Shown here: positions 1-6,824 of the stretch, in pieces
How the letters are laid out: the number at the start of each line of letters is the position of its first letter
Numbering within the stretch: the stretch's first letter is position 1
Assembly (NCBI RefSeq): GCF_000374185.1
Contig: NZ_KB910518.1
Location: forward strand, 2,055,687 to 2,119,686
Reading direction: 5' to 3'
From: Paenibacillus sp. HW567
GTDB lineage: Bacteria > Bacillota > Bacilli > Paenibacillales > Paenibacillaceae
Length of the DNA stretch: 64,000 bases
Position numbers and translations under genes: made by a program
Notes under the pieces: model-generated
The model's database searches: none
Told to the model about the DNA's origin: nothing
Seen by the model: only the letters and a program-made list of their open reading frames with translations

Positions 1-282
1 CGAACGCATAGACGCATCCCGATAACCGTTTTTGAACTCATCGACTCCATAAACCCCGTCATACGAGGGTGGGGCAATTATTTCCGGAAAGCCCACGTGA
101 GAAAGCTTTTCAACCGACTCCAACGCTGGATCATAAGGCGGATATGGAGTCATCGGTTCAAACGCTGGCGCAACGCGGGGTGGAAAAGACTGCCGGAATC
201 CATTCTCTACTCCAAGTACAGATTGGTAAATCTCTTGTCATTAATCCCGGATTTGAACCTACGAACTGCACCCAAAGGGTGA
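1..282 (+). CDS. Group II intron reverse transcriptase/maturase, C-terminal part (first intron)
   Basis: The reading frame is open from the window edge to a TGA at 280-282, giving 93 visible residues. The phrase INPVIRGWGNYFRKAH is the maturase (GIIM, domain X) signature that follows the reverse-transcriptase domain in group II intron-encoded proteins. It is followed by a basic, Trp/Arg-rich DNA-binding-like tail. The reverse-transcriptase core lies outside the window, so completeness cannot be judged. The sequence differs from the second intron protein that starts at 429, so these are two different introns. Structured RNA resembling domains V and VI follows directly, as expected for an ORF in intron domain IV. 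Confidence 0.85.
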   Translation, partial: RTHRRIPITVFELIDSINPVIRGWGNYFRKAHVRKLFNRLQRWIIRRIWSHRFKRWRNAGWKRLPESILYSKYRLVNLLSLIPDLNLRTAPKG

Positions 283-371
283 CATGAAGGAAAGCGGATT
301 GCGGGAAAACTGCACGATCCGTTTGATCGAGCGGACGGAGGAAGGCGCAAGCCGACCTCCTTCGACTCTAC
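283..371 (+). ncRNA. 3' ribozyme end (domains V and VI) of the first group II intron
   Basis: Bases 292-324 fold into a domain-V-like hairpin: an outer 8-bp stem, a two-base CG bulge on the 3' side, an inner stem and a purine loop. The AGC catalytic triad is at 293-295. Bases 336-360 form a second hairpin with GGAGG/CCTCC arms that fits domain VI, and the tract ends in CTAC at about 371, a plausible intron 3' end. Placement is by eye, and the exact splice site is inferred. Confidence 0.7.
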
Positions 372-373
372 AC

Positions 374-395
374 GTAAGCTGTTGCAACAGCTTAC
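374..395. repeat. 22-bp perfect palindrome between the two introns
   Basis: The half-site GTAAGCTGTTG is followed immediately by its exact reverse complement. It lies 2 bp after the predicted end of intron 1 and 34 bp before the second intron ORF. It could be an internal stem of the second intron's RNA or a hairpin of the type class C introns favour as target. It has no U-run after it. Confidence 0.75.
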
Positions 396-428
396 GGAAG
401 GGCTGAACCGAAAGGAGAGAGGAAACCG

Positions 429-1820
429 ATGCGTTCGTATGAAGAGCAACGACAGCAGAATATCTCGCAAGAGAGCTTGCGGCAAAGAGAAGCGGTGAAG
501 CCGTCAGGGTATGCCGGAGCGCCGAGTTCTTCATCGGCACAAATCGCTTCTTCCTCTCGCAAAGCAGAGAGCAACCTGCTGGAGCGAATGCTCGAAGGAG
601 ACAACCTTCGGCTCGCGTATAAACGAGTGGTACAAAACGGAGGAGCGCCCGGTGTGGACAATGTAACGGTAGCGAATCTACAAGCTTACTTGAAAACACA
701 CTGGGAGACGGCGAAAGCTGAACTTCTAGCGGGAACCTACAGACCTGCGCCAGTCAAACGGGTGGAAATTCCCAAACCCGGAGGCGGCGTACGGCTACTA
801 GGGATCCCGACCGTGATGGACCGCTTTCTCCAGCAAGCCCTTCTACAAGTCATGAACCCGATCTTTGACGGGCAATTCTCATGGTATAGCTATGGCTTTC
901 GTCCGGGAAAGAGTGCGCATGATGCCGTTAAACAAGCCCAAAGATATATCCAAAGTGGCCTGAGATGGGTCGTGGACCTCGATCTGGAGAAATTCTTTGA
1001 CCAGGTCAATCACGACATGCTGATGGCAAGAGTAGCGCGGAAAGTAGCAGATAAAAGAGTGCTGAGACTGATTCGTGCTTTTCTGAACGCCGGAGCTATA
1101 GTAGATGGAAAGCTAGAACGTAACCGAGAGGGAACGCCACAAGGTGGTCCGCTCAGTCCGCTTTTGGCAAACATACTACTAGACAATTTGGACAAGGAAC
1201 TGACTGGACGAGGGTTGCGATTCGTACGCTATGCGGACGACTGCAATATTTTTGTGGCAAGTAAACGAGCGGGCGAACGTGTCATGGAATCGGTCAGCCG
1301 ATTTGTAGAAGGAAAGTTAAAACTGAAAGTGAACCGGGAGAAAAGTGCGGTAGCCAGACCCTGGCACCGGAAGTTTCTAGGGTTTAGTTTCCTGAGGCAG
1401 AAACAGGCAACGATTCGAATAGCGCCAAAGAGTCTTTTAGCATGTAAAGAAAAGATTCGAGAGCTAACCAATCGAAGTTGGTCTATTTCGATGGAAGAAC
1501 GGATTAACCGACTGAACCGATATTTGATGGGGTGGATAGGTTATTTCCATCTGGCGTCGGCCAAGATGCATCTCCAAAAACTGGACCAGTGGATTCGGAG
1601 AAGACTCCGGATGTGCCTGTGGAAACAATGGAAACGAGTGCGCACACGAATCCGCGAACTCCGGGCTCTTGGAGTACCCAAGTGGGCCTGTTTCACGATG
1701 GCGAATTCGCGGCGAGGCGCATGGGAAATGTCCCGGAACACGAATAATGCCCTTCCGACTTCCTACTGGGAAGGGAAAGGGCTGAAAAGTTTGCTTTCAC
1801 GTTATCTGGAACTTTGTTAA
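429..1820 (+). CDS. ltrA: Group II intron reverse transcriptase/maturase (class C-like), second intron
   Basis: This 463-residue multifunctional protein would splice and reverse-transcribe its own intron. Visible RT landmarks are the IPTVMDR block (about 126-132), the VDLDLEKFFD motif with catalytic Asp (182-191), GTPQGGPLSP (235-244) and the YADD active site (268-271). A maturase region with YLMGWIGYFHLA follows. All catalytic residues are present and the frame is uninterrupted, so the protein may be active. The N-terminal 45 residues are Ser-rich and less typical. A purine-rich ribosome site (AAAGGAGAGAGG) lies just before the ATG. Only 57 nt separate the start from the end of the first intron, far too little for domains I-III, so its 5' ribozyme part is deleted or displaced upstream of the window. 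Domain V/VI follow the stop. Confidence 0.93.
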   Translation: MRSYEEQRQQNISQESLRQREAVKPSGYAGAPSSSSAQIASSSRKAESNLLERMLEGDNLRLAYKRVVQNGGAPGVDNVTVANLQAYLKTHWETAKAELLAGTYRPAPVKRVEIPKPGGGVRLLGIPTVMDRFLQQALLQVMNPIFDGQFSWYSYGFRPGKSAHDAVKQAQRYIQSGLRWVVDLDLEKFFDQVNHDMLMARVARKVADKRVLRLIRAFLNAGAIVDGKLERNREGTPQGGPLSPLLANILLDNLDKELTGRGLRFVRYADDCNIFVASKRAGERVMESVSRFVEGKLKLKVNREKSAVARPWHRKFLGFSFLRQKQATIRIAPKSLLACKEKIRELTNRSWSISMEERINRLNRYLMGWIGYFHLASAKMHLQKLDQWIRRRLRMCLWKQWKRVRTRIRELRALGVPKWACFTMANSRRGAWEMSRNTNNALPTSYWEGKGLKSLLSRYLELC

Positions 1821-1830
1821 CCTTTTGGAA

Positions 1831-1899
1831 CCGCCGTATGCGGACCCGCATGTACGGTGGTGTGAGAGGACGGAGGCTTGCCGCCTCCTCCTACTCGAT
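1831..1899 (+). ncRNA. Domains V and VI of the second group II intron
   Basis: Bases 1831-1860 form the domain V hairpin, with CCGCCGTA pairing to TACGGTGG and GCGG/CCGC inside. It carries a CGC triad at 1832-1834, the variant typical of bacterial class C introns. A GC-rich hairpin (GGAGG/CCTCC) follows as domain VI, and the intron probably ends at the CTACTCGAT around 1890-1899. Confidence 0.7.
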
Positions 1900-1991
1900 A
1901 ACGGTACCGTCCTTGTATAGGACTATTTTTTTCTACCGGTTAATCATGTGCCTTCCCCGAGTCCTACTCCGACTATTACTCCCGTAGTTGA

Positions 1992-2339
1992 TACAACGGC
2001 CAATATTGGAGTGCTTTATGCTATCACCATTATAAGGATGGTAGTAAATGTGAGCACAAGGGGAAGGTGTTGGACGAAGAATTTTTCAATACTTTATATG
2101 AGTGGATCATCAATGTAGACTCGAACATTTTGCAGGAGATCGAGCTGCAAGGCCACGGTTATAACGATACGAAGACTATGATTGTAGTGAAGGTGCAGGA
2201 GTTGCAAAAGCATAAACGGGCGTTAGATAAATTACAGGTATCAAATGAAGAGGACATTATTATGAAGCAGGTGTTTATGGAGCGGATTGTTTATAATCGG
2301 GAGGGGAATTGGGTGGAGTTGACGGTTTGTTATAAATAG
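1992..2339 (+). pseudogene. Probable C-terminal remnant of a large serine recombinase
   Basis: The frame opens after a TGA at 1989-1991 with no convincing start and runs to a TAA at 2337. It contains Cys-rich text (CYHHYKDGSKCEHKGKVLDEE) resembling the zinc ribbon of large serine recombinases, then a helical stretch with QELQKHKRALDKL. It ends with KQVFMERIVYNREGNWVELTV, like the C-terminal segment of that family. The catalytic and main DNA-binding parts are absent. In another frame at about 1935-1990 there is a Pro/Thr linker-like run, so the intron may have landed in mixed debris. The family call is tentative. Confidence 0.4.
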
Positions 2340-2626
2340 ATAATTAAGTGAAGCATAGAAAAGAAAACATTTAACCCCTAGAAAAATTCCAGTGGTTCTT
2401 TACATGGGGAAATTTAGTTCTTTTGGAAGGGGAGTAGAGAACACTGTCGAATAATAAATAGAAAATGGGAAACAAGCGTGTGTTCAATTCCATGATGAGA
2501 TTGTAGGAAAGGGGAAATCTATTTCTACATTCAAGACATAAGCTGATGTATGAACATTGGAACAAGGAAATTGGCCAAGGCGGCAGTTATCGAACAGATA
2601 TCTTCAGGTCAAGGAGTGTGTCAATA
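2340..2626. other. Intergenic, no supported gene
   Basis: AT-rich spacer between the recombinase remnant and the next gene. No convincing promoter, terminator or RNA was seen. The only clear signal is the AAGGAG ribosome site at 2611-2616 belonging to the next gene. Confidence 0.5.
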
Positions 2627-3322
2627 GTGAACAAAAAGTTAATGCTATCAAGTTTTCTTATTATATTTTCAGTAGTATGTCTATCAATTACGGTCTTTGC
2701 CGCCACTACAGGATACTCTTTAAGGGTAAACGGGGCTGATATTAAAGGAGAAGCAAAGGTCATTGATGGAGTGACCTATGTGCCTTTGCGCAAAGTTATT
2801 GAGGGTTTGGGAGGGTCATATCACGTCATGCCTGAGTCCAATACAATCAGTATTTTGAGAAGGGACATAAGCATGTACGGCGGGTATACTGAGTCCAATC
2901 CCTTACATTCCGGTTCAAAAGCATATTTTGAATTAAATGAAGGTTTTGATAAATTCATTGGTTCAGTCTCCATCGAAGAAACGAGCACAGGAAAGGATGC
3001 TTTGAAAATACTTCAGGCGAAAAAAGAAGCTGCCCCGAGCGGTTATACCTATGTTCTAATAAAAGTGAATCTTGAAATCTTAGGATCTGAAAAACCTGGA
3101 ACATCGCTGTCAATAAATAATTATAGGTTTGAGTATATTAACTCAGTAACTCTAAAGAGAATTCCTTCTTTTATGTTCTCCAAATATTCTCCCAGCCTAT
3201 CAGAAGGAAAACCCTTCAACGGTTGGGTTGGATTTTTAATTCCTGAAGGTCATCAATCTGGAATGGTAGTTTTATCAACTCCAGATGATCGGCAGAATGC
3301 TTTATGGATGAAAGTACAGTGA
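2627..3322 (+). CDS. Secreted protein with copper amine oxidase N-terminal-like (stalk) domain
   Basis: The 231-residue product starts at GTG 2627, chosen because AAGGAG sits 10 nt upstream. A signal peptide follows (MNKK, then the hydrophobic run LMLSSFLIIFSVVCLSITVF, then A-x-A-like AATTG). Residues about 32-75 contain RVNGADIKGEAKVIDGVTYV and PLRKVIEGLG, the classic copper-amine-oxidase-N/stalk repeat that is very common in Paenibacillus cell-surface proteins and is not itself an enzyme. The C-terminal part (about 90-231) resembles a small beta-sandwich of the DUF4352 type (YVLIKVNLEILG, then a closing GWVGFLIPEG segment), probably extracellular. Function is unknown. Confidence 0.75.
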   Translation: MNKKLMLSSFLIIFSVVCLSITVFAATTGYSLRVNGADIKGEAKVIDGVTYVPLRKVIEGLGGSYHVMPESNTISILRRDISMYGGYTESNPLHSGSKAYFELNEGFDKFIGSVSIEETSTGKDALKILQAKKEAAPSGYTYVLIKVNLEILGSEKPGTSLSINNYRFEYINSVTLKRIPSFMFSKYSPSLSEGKPFNGWVGFLIPEGHQSGMVVLSTPDDRQNALWMKVQ

Positions 3323-3463
3323 TATCGAGAAATATTGTGATCCTGGTGACCTATCCCTAATATATGACACAAATGTAAGACTCAGAAACTAACTCGCTCA
3401 GAGTACTTAATCGCTACGGGTCCAATTCCCGCAACTTGCTGAGGGGAGTTTCATTTAGTAATA

Positions 3464-3588
3464 CTTCCAGTTTTGAGATCGCCAAGCGCAACTACAAGTC
3501 TGTGTTCCTTTCTAATGGGTATAGCTAGTTGTTGACCCACACGTACCTGTCATTGGTGGGATGTTCGTGTAAATCAATTTCTATAGAA
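3464..3588 (+). pseudogene. Degenerate yyaL-like (DUF255/thioredoxin-like) fragment, copy A
   Basis: One frame reads FEIAKRNYKSVFLSNGYS then a TAG stop, matching the start of the DUF255 proteins (EEAFEKAKREDKPIFLSIGYS in the family). The same TAG and the same non-homologous sequence beyond it occur in copy B at 10033-10250, about three quarters identical by eye over roughly 150 bp. It is only a scrap of a gene that normally encodes about 680 residues. Confidence 0.6.
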
Positions 3589-3619
3589 ACTCCTGCTAAT
3601 AGTATTAGTGGGAGTTTTT
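3589..3619 (+). terminator. Terminator-like hairpin after yyaL remnant A
   Basis: ACTCC...ATTAGTGGGAGT inverted repeat followed by a T-rich run. It is similar in position and sequence to the hairpin following copy B. Confidence 0.6.
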
Positions 3620-3802
3620 CTATTGGATACAGGAGAAATGTTCGTCATATTTTTCCATTTTGAAGTATAATAAGATTATAATTCATCGAGACTTTCTACC
3701 GGATAATATTTGAATATTGAGATAAAGTTTGTAGTTTCACAAAGTTCGTGAATAAAATGTCAGACGAAATTATCTATTTAAGAATTAAAGGAGCGAAGTC
3801 AT

Positions 3803-5584
3803 ATGAGCTATATTCGTATAGAAGATATAATAATTAAAAATTATAGATCTTTTGGAGATAAAGTTGTAGTTCACTTTCCTAAAGAAGATTATAAAAAACC
3901 CGTAGCTATAGTGGGATACAACAACGCTGGAAAGACGAATTTTTTGAATTCAATTTTATATGGAATAACAGAAAAGTATGTTACTAAAGATAGCTTTACA
4001 ATCAATGATTTTCATAATCGTAGCTATGATAATATACCTCTAATTGCAACAAAAATGAGTAGTAGTAGTGAACATAAAGTGGAAGGTAAAATAGCAAATC
4101 TTACTGGATATCATTATTTGGATATCGAACTCGATGGAATTGAAATAGAAAGTGCCAGGATTAACTCTTACGAAGATGGGAAGCGAGAGAAACAACTCTA
4201 TACCTCATTTGGTGCAGCTAAATACTTTAAAATATTCTATATAAATTTTCATGAAATTAAAAAAGAAATATTAACAAAGAAAACAAGTTGGGGAAATTTA
4301 TCTTCATTTTTAGCAAAACATATCAAAAGCATAGTTGATAGAGATGGTATTATGGCAGATAAAAAAGATCAATTCAAAGCAGAGGTAAAGTCCTCTACTG
4401 ATAAGGTAATGACTGACTCCAGTTTGAATGAATTTTTAAATAGGATACAAATTAATTATTCGACTAACCTGAGACAAAACCAGTGTCATATTGAATTTGG
4501 ATTGCCTGAGTATGAGGATATATTCTTAGAGATGATGTTCAAAGTTGGTCTTAATGGTGACATGGAAAACCTTGTACCGATCAGCCATTTTGGTGATGGT
4601 TATATTTCTATGTTTGTCATGGCTATTATTCAAGCGATTGCAGAGAGCAATGAGACTGATAAGTGTCTTTTTTTATTCGAAGAACCTGAAAGCTTTTTAC
4701 ATGAGAACCATCAAGAATATTTCTACAAAACTGTTCTTTGTGGCTTAGCTGAGAAAGGACACCAAGTAATTTATACTACTCATTCTGACAAAATGTTGGA
4801 TGTCTTTGATACTAGAGGATTGATTCGTTTTGAATTTGATGAAGATACTAAGCAAACAGTGCTTAAATACAATAAACATAATAGTGAGTTTCTCGAAGTC
4901 GAAGAGAACGAAGGGATTTTTGATGAGTTGCTTTCTGAAATTGATGATTATAATAATTACATCAAGCTAATTGAGCCAAACCTAAATAAAATATTATTCA
5001 GCAAAAAAGTTTTACTTGTAGAAGGCCCTAATGATCTGATGACTTACAAAGAAATTATCAGAAGAAAAGTATTGGAACTCACTGAGGATAATAAATACTC
5101 AGAAACCTATTTGAATTTTAATAACATTGCTATAGTTCCTCATCATGGGAAAATAACTGCTTTAATTTTAATTAAGTTATGTAAGCACTTAGGCATAAAT
5201 TATTTTGCTATCAATGATTTTGACTTCGAAGAAGATTTTGTGGCAAAGCTCTCTTTTGAAACAATTGGAGAACTTAAAGAAAGTGATATCTATAATACTG
5301 AACTAGAAAATATTAAAGTTTTTAATTCAAAAGGTGAACCATTGAGTGAAAGAACTAAAAAAGGGATGATAACTACAAATTGGAATCTGATTAAAGAAGC
5401 CTCTTTTGAGAAGATACATTTTAACATTCCTAAGTTAGAGTCTGTTTTAGGGTATGACTCAAATGATAAAAATAGCGCGAAGATCTGGAGAATAATTAAA
5501 GAAACATCTGAGTTTGGAGAGCCTATCTTCCCTGAAAATCTTAAGGAATTCCTTGAATTGAATAATATCCAAAGACAAAGATAA
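3803..5584 (+). CDS. OLD-family ATP-dependent endonuclease (AAA ATPase + TOPRIM)
   Basis: This 593-residue protein has an SMC/RecF-like ATPase N-terminus with Walker A GYNNAGKT at 38-45 and Walker B CLFLFEEPE at about 287-295. A C-terminal TOPRIM nuclease follows, with LLVEGPND (catalytic Glu about 407) and NDFDFEED (metal-binding Asp about 471-475). Overcoming-lysogenization-defect (OLD) nucleases act in anti-phage defence; class 2 members (GajA) pair with a UvrD-like GajB helicase. No helicase neighbour is present, so a Gabija call is not supported, and a class 1 stand-alone or cassette-borne OLD fits better. The start has a clear AAAGGAG site. The gene is strongly AT-rich compared with the core genes, and its stop lies only 4 bp before an attC-like palindrome. 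Confidence 0.88.
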   Translation: MSYIRIEDIIIKNYRSFGDKVVVHFPKEDYKKPVAIVGYNNAGKTNFLNSILYGITEKYVTKDSFTINDFHNRSYDNIPLIATKMSSSSEHKVEGKIANLTGYHYLDIELDGIEIESARINSYEDGKREKQLYTSFGAAKYFKIFYINFHEIKKEILTKKTSWGNLSSFLAKHIKSIVDRDGIMADKKDQFKAEVKSSTDKVMTDSSLNEFLNRIQINYSTNLRQNQCHIEFGLPEYEDIFLEMMFKVGLNGDMENLVPISHFGDGYISMFVMAIIQAIAESNETDKCLFLFEEPESFLHENHQEYFYKTVLCGLAEKGHQVIYTTHSDKMLDVFDTRGLIRFEFDEDTKQTVLKYNKHNSEFLEVEENEGIFDELLSEIDDYNNYIKLIEPNLNKILFSKKVLLVEGPNDLMTYKEIIRRKVLELTEDNKYSETYLNFNNIAIVPHHGKITALILIKLCKHLGINYFAINDFDFEEDFVAKLSFETIGELKESDIYNTELENIKVFNSKGEPLSERTKKGMITTNWNLIKEASFEKIHFNIPKLESVLGYDSNDKNSAKIWRIIKETSEFGEPIFPENLKEFLELNNIQRQR

Positions 5585-5588
5585 CTTC

Positions 5589-5709
5589 GTCTAACATAAT
5601 ATTCACGCATCGGGCATATCCCTTCGGTCGGGCAAAAGAATTTCAGGGAAGTATAAACTGCCGGACACATCCGACTTCGTCGGACGTCGTGAATACAAGA
5701 ACGTTAGAG
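5589..5709 (+). other. attC-like recombination site 1
   Basis: A 121-nt imperfect palindrome. GTCTAAC (R''-like, 5589-5595) is followed by a 5-nt spacer and ATTCACG (L''-like, 5601-5607). On the other side come CGTGAAT (L'-like, 5688-5694), an 8-nt spacer and GTTAGAG (R'-like, 5703-5709). The R box pair obeys RYYYAAC/GTTRRR except for the last base. The interior holds the hairpin TCCGAC-TTC-GTCGGA (5670-5684). It begins 4 bp after the OLD stop codon, as in gene cassettes. Confidence 0.65.
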
Positions 5710-5740
5710 GAAAGTATGCAAAAGGTCAAGGTGATGTAAG

Positions 5741-6544
5741 ATGGAATTGGTAATAAATTCAGTTAGCAAAGAAAAATTATCTATCTTAAAATTTGAAAGT
5801 CTCTCAAGTATAGAAAAGGAGATTGCGAAGAGTAATATAAAATGTGTAGAGTGCGGAGTTCAAGCATTTTATAGAAGAAAAACTAGAGATGGTAAGCAAT
5901 CATGCTTCTTTTCTAGACACATAGGTGGTTGTGGCCAGGGAATGAGTAATACTAGCAATGTCAATAATACTACTAAAGAAGAAGTTAACAAAATTAATGT
6001 CACATATAATGAATTGATACTAAGCCTAGAACAAAATGGTAAGCTACATGAAAACAGAAATAAGGGTTCAATTTTAACTGAAGTTGAGCAAACAAAGAAT
6101 TCTCGATCATATGTAATCGATCCTTCAAGTAATAAATCCTGTAAAATCACAATAAAAAAACTATTAAGATATGCGATTAATAATCTATTGGATGATATCG
6201 ATATCCCGATCATTTTTGAAGGTAAAACCTACAAAGATCCTTTTGATTTAATTGTGCATTTCAGAAATGCAGATCATTCACTCAGAGGAAAGAAAAAAAT
6301 ATTTTGGGGTGAAGTTAACTCAATCTCATCTAATAAACAATTTTTAAATTGTGGTGTATGGGATGGGAAAGGATATGAATTTTCTATTTTATTAAGTGAC
6401 AGTGTATCTAATAATTCGAAATTGAAAAAGAAACCATGGGATAATGGTATTTATTGTATTTTCATAGGAACGTTATTTTTTAATAAGAATGATAAACCGT
6501 ATATCCGATTAAATGATATCAACTTAATGGCGTTAGAAACTTAA
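5741..6544 (+). CDS. Unknown cassette-borne protein with a zinc-finger-like N-terminus
   Basis: 267 residues, with no family recognised. Near the N-terminus Cys35, Cys38, Cys55, His60 and Cys64 form a C-x2-C...C-x4-H-x3-C array like the metal-binding knuckle seen in CoiA-like and other nucleic-acid-related proteins. The middle is polar and Asn-rich. The C-terminal half (about 155-267) alternates beta-like strands (KIFWGEVNSIS, NCGVWDGKGYEFSILLSD) that could form an OB-like fold, which is speculative. The gene lies between two attC-like sites, starting 37 nt after the first core and ending 36 nt before the second, exactly the layout of a one-gene integron cassette. It is very AT-rich. A defence or DNA-related role is a guess from context. 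Confidence 0.7.
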   Translation: MELVINSVSKEKLSILKFESLSSIEKEIAKSNIKCVECGVQAFYRRKTRDGKQSCFFSRHIGGCGQGMSNTSNVNNTTKEEVNKINVTYNELILSLEQNGKLHENRNKGSILTEVEQTKNSRSYVIDPSSNKSCKITIKKLLRYAINNLLDDIDIPIIFEGKTYKDPFDLIVHFRNADHSLRGKKKIFWGEVNSISSNKQFLNCGVWDGKGYEFSILLSDSVSNNSKLKKKPWDNGIYCIFIGTLFFNKNDKPYIRLNDINLMALET

Positions 6545-6580
6545 TAATTACGATAAGTAATTCGTGAATTCTATACTATC

Positions 6581-6731
6581 GTCTAACATCATACTCACAC
6601 ATCGAATTCTGACGGCTCCTCGGTCGGCAAGATGCAATTCAACTGACACATCTACACGACTGACAGCATTGCAGTGGATCCCTGGCAGAGCCTTAAGTTG
6701 ATGGGAAGTCGTGAATACGGGAACGTTAGCT
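6581..6731 (+). other. attC-like recombination site 2
   Basis: A 151-nt imperfect palindrome with the same plan as site 1: GTCTAAC (6581-6587), a 5-nt spacer, ACTCACA (6593-6599), a long variable middle, CGTGAAT (6710-6716), an 8-nt spacer and GTTAGCT (6725-6731). Its outer 26 bases on the left and 22 on the right match site 1 at 23 and 20 positions, while the interiors differ in sequence and length. Conserved ends with variable centres are characteristic of attC families. Confidence 0.65.
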
Positions 6732-6824
6732 GAAATTAATAGAAAATCATTAATGAATAAGCAAATAATATTTAAATTCAAAAAAAATAAGGGTTTATTG
6801 CATTTTATTTAAAGGAGAGTTACA

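Larger units (their letters stand above)
1..1899 (+). mobile_element. Two adjoining or nested group II introns
   Basis: The tail of one intron (1 to about 371) runs directly into the protein-coding half of another (about 372 to 1899). The second lacks room for its own domains I-III. The simplest reading is a twintron, in which the first intron inserted into the 5' half of the second and the missing RNA lies left of the window. Alternatively the second copy is 5'-truncated, a common fate of retroelements. Confidence 0.6.
3323..3802. other. 480-bp spacer with a gene remnant and a possible cassette edge
   Basis: It contains a degenerate yyaL-like remnant (3464-3588), a terminator-like hairpin (3589-3619) and, just before the OLD gene, TTTCAC (3735-3740) and CGTGAAT (3747-3753) followed 5 nt later by GTCAGAC (3759-3765), which resembles the 3' half of the attC-like sites further right. 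The gene ribosome site is AAAGGAG at about 3787-3793. Confidence 0.5.

Noticed and set aside
259..699. 146-residue minus-strand frame across the intron junction
   Set aside because: Runs through intron RNA domains and antisense to the maturase start; Ser/Leu-rich noise.
3411..3436. tRNA T-arm-like hairpin (CGGG, 7-nt loop, CCCG)
   Set aside because: No acceptor stem or other arms could be placed and the loop is TCCAATT instead of TTCRANN; judged coincidence or very decayed.
3803..5584. Calling the OLD gene GajA of a Gabija system
   Set aside because: Gabija needs the adjacent UvrD-like helicase GajB; the next genes are not helicases.
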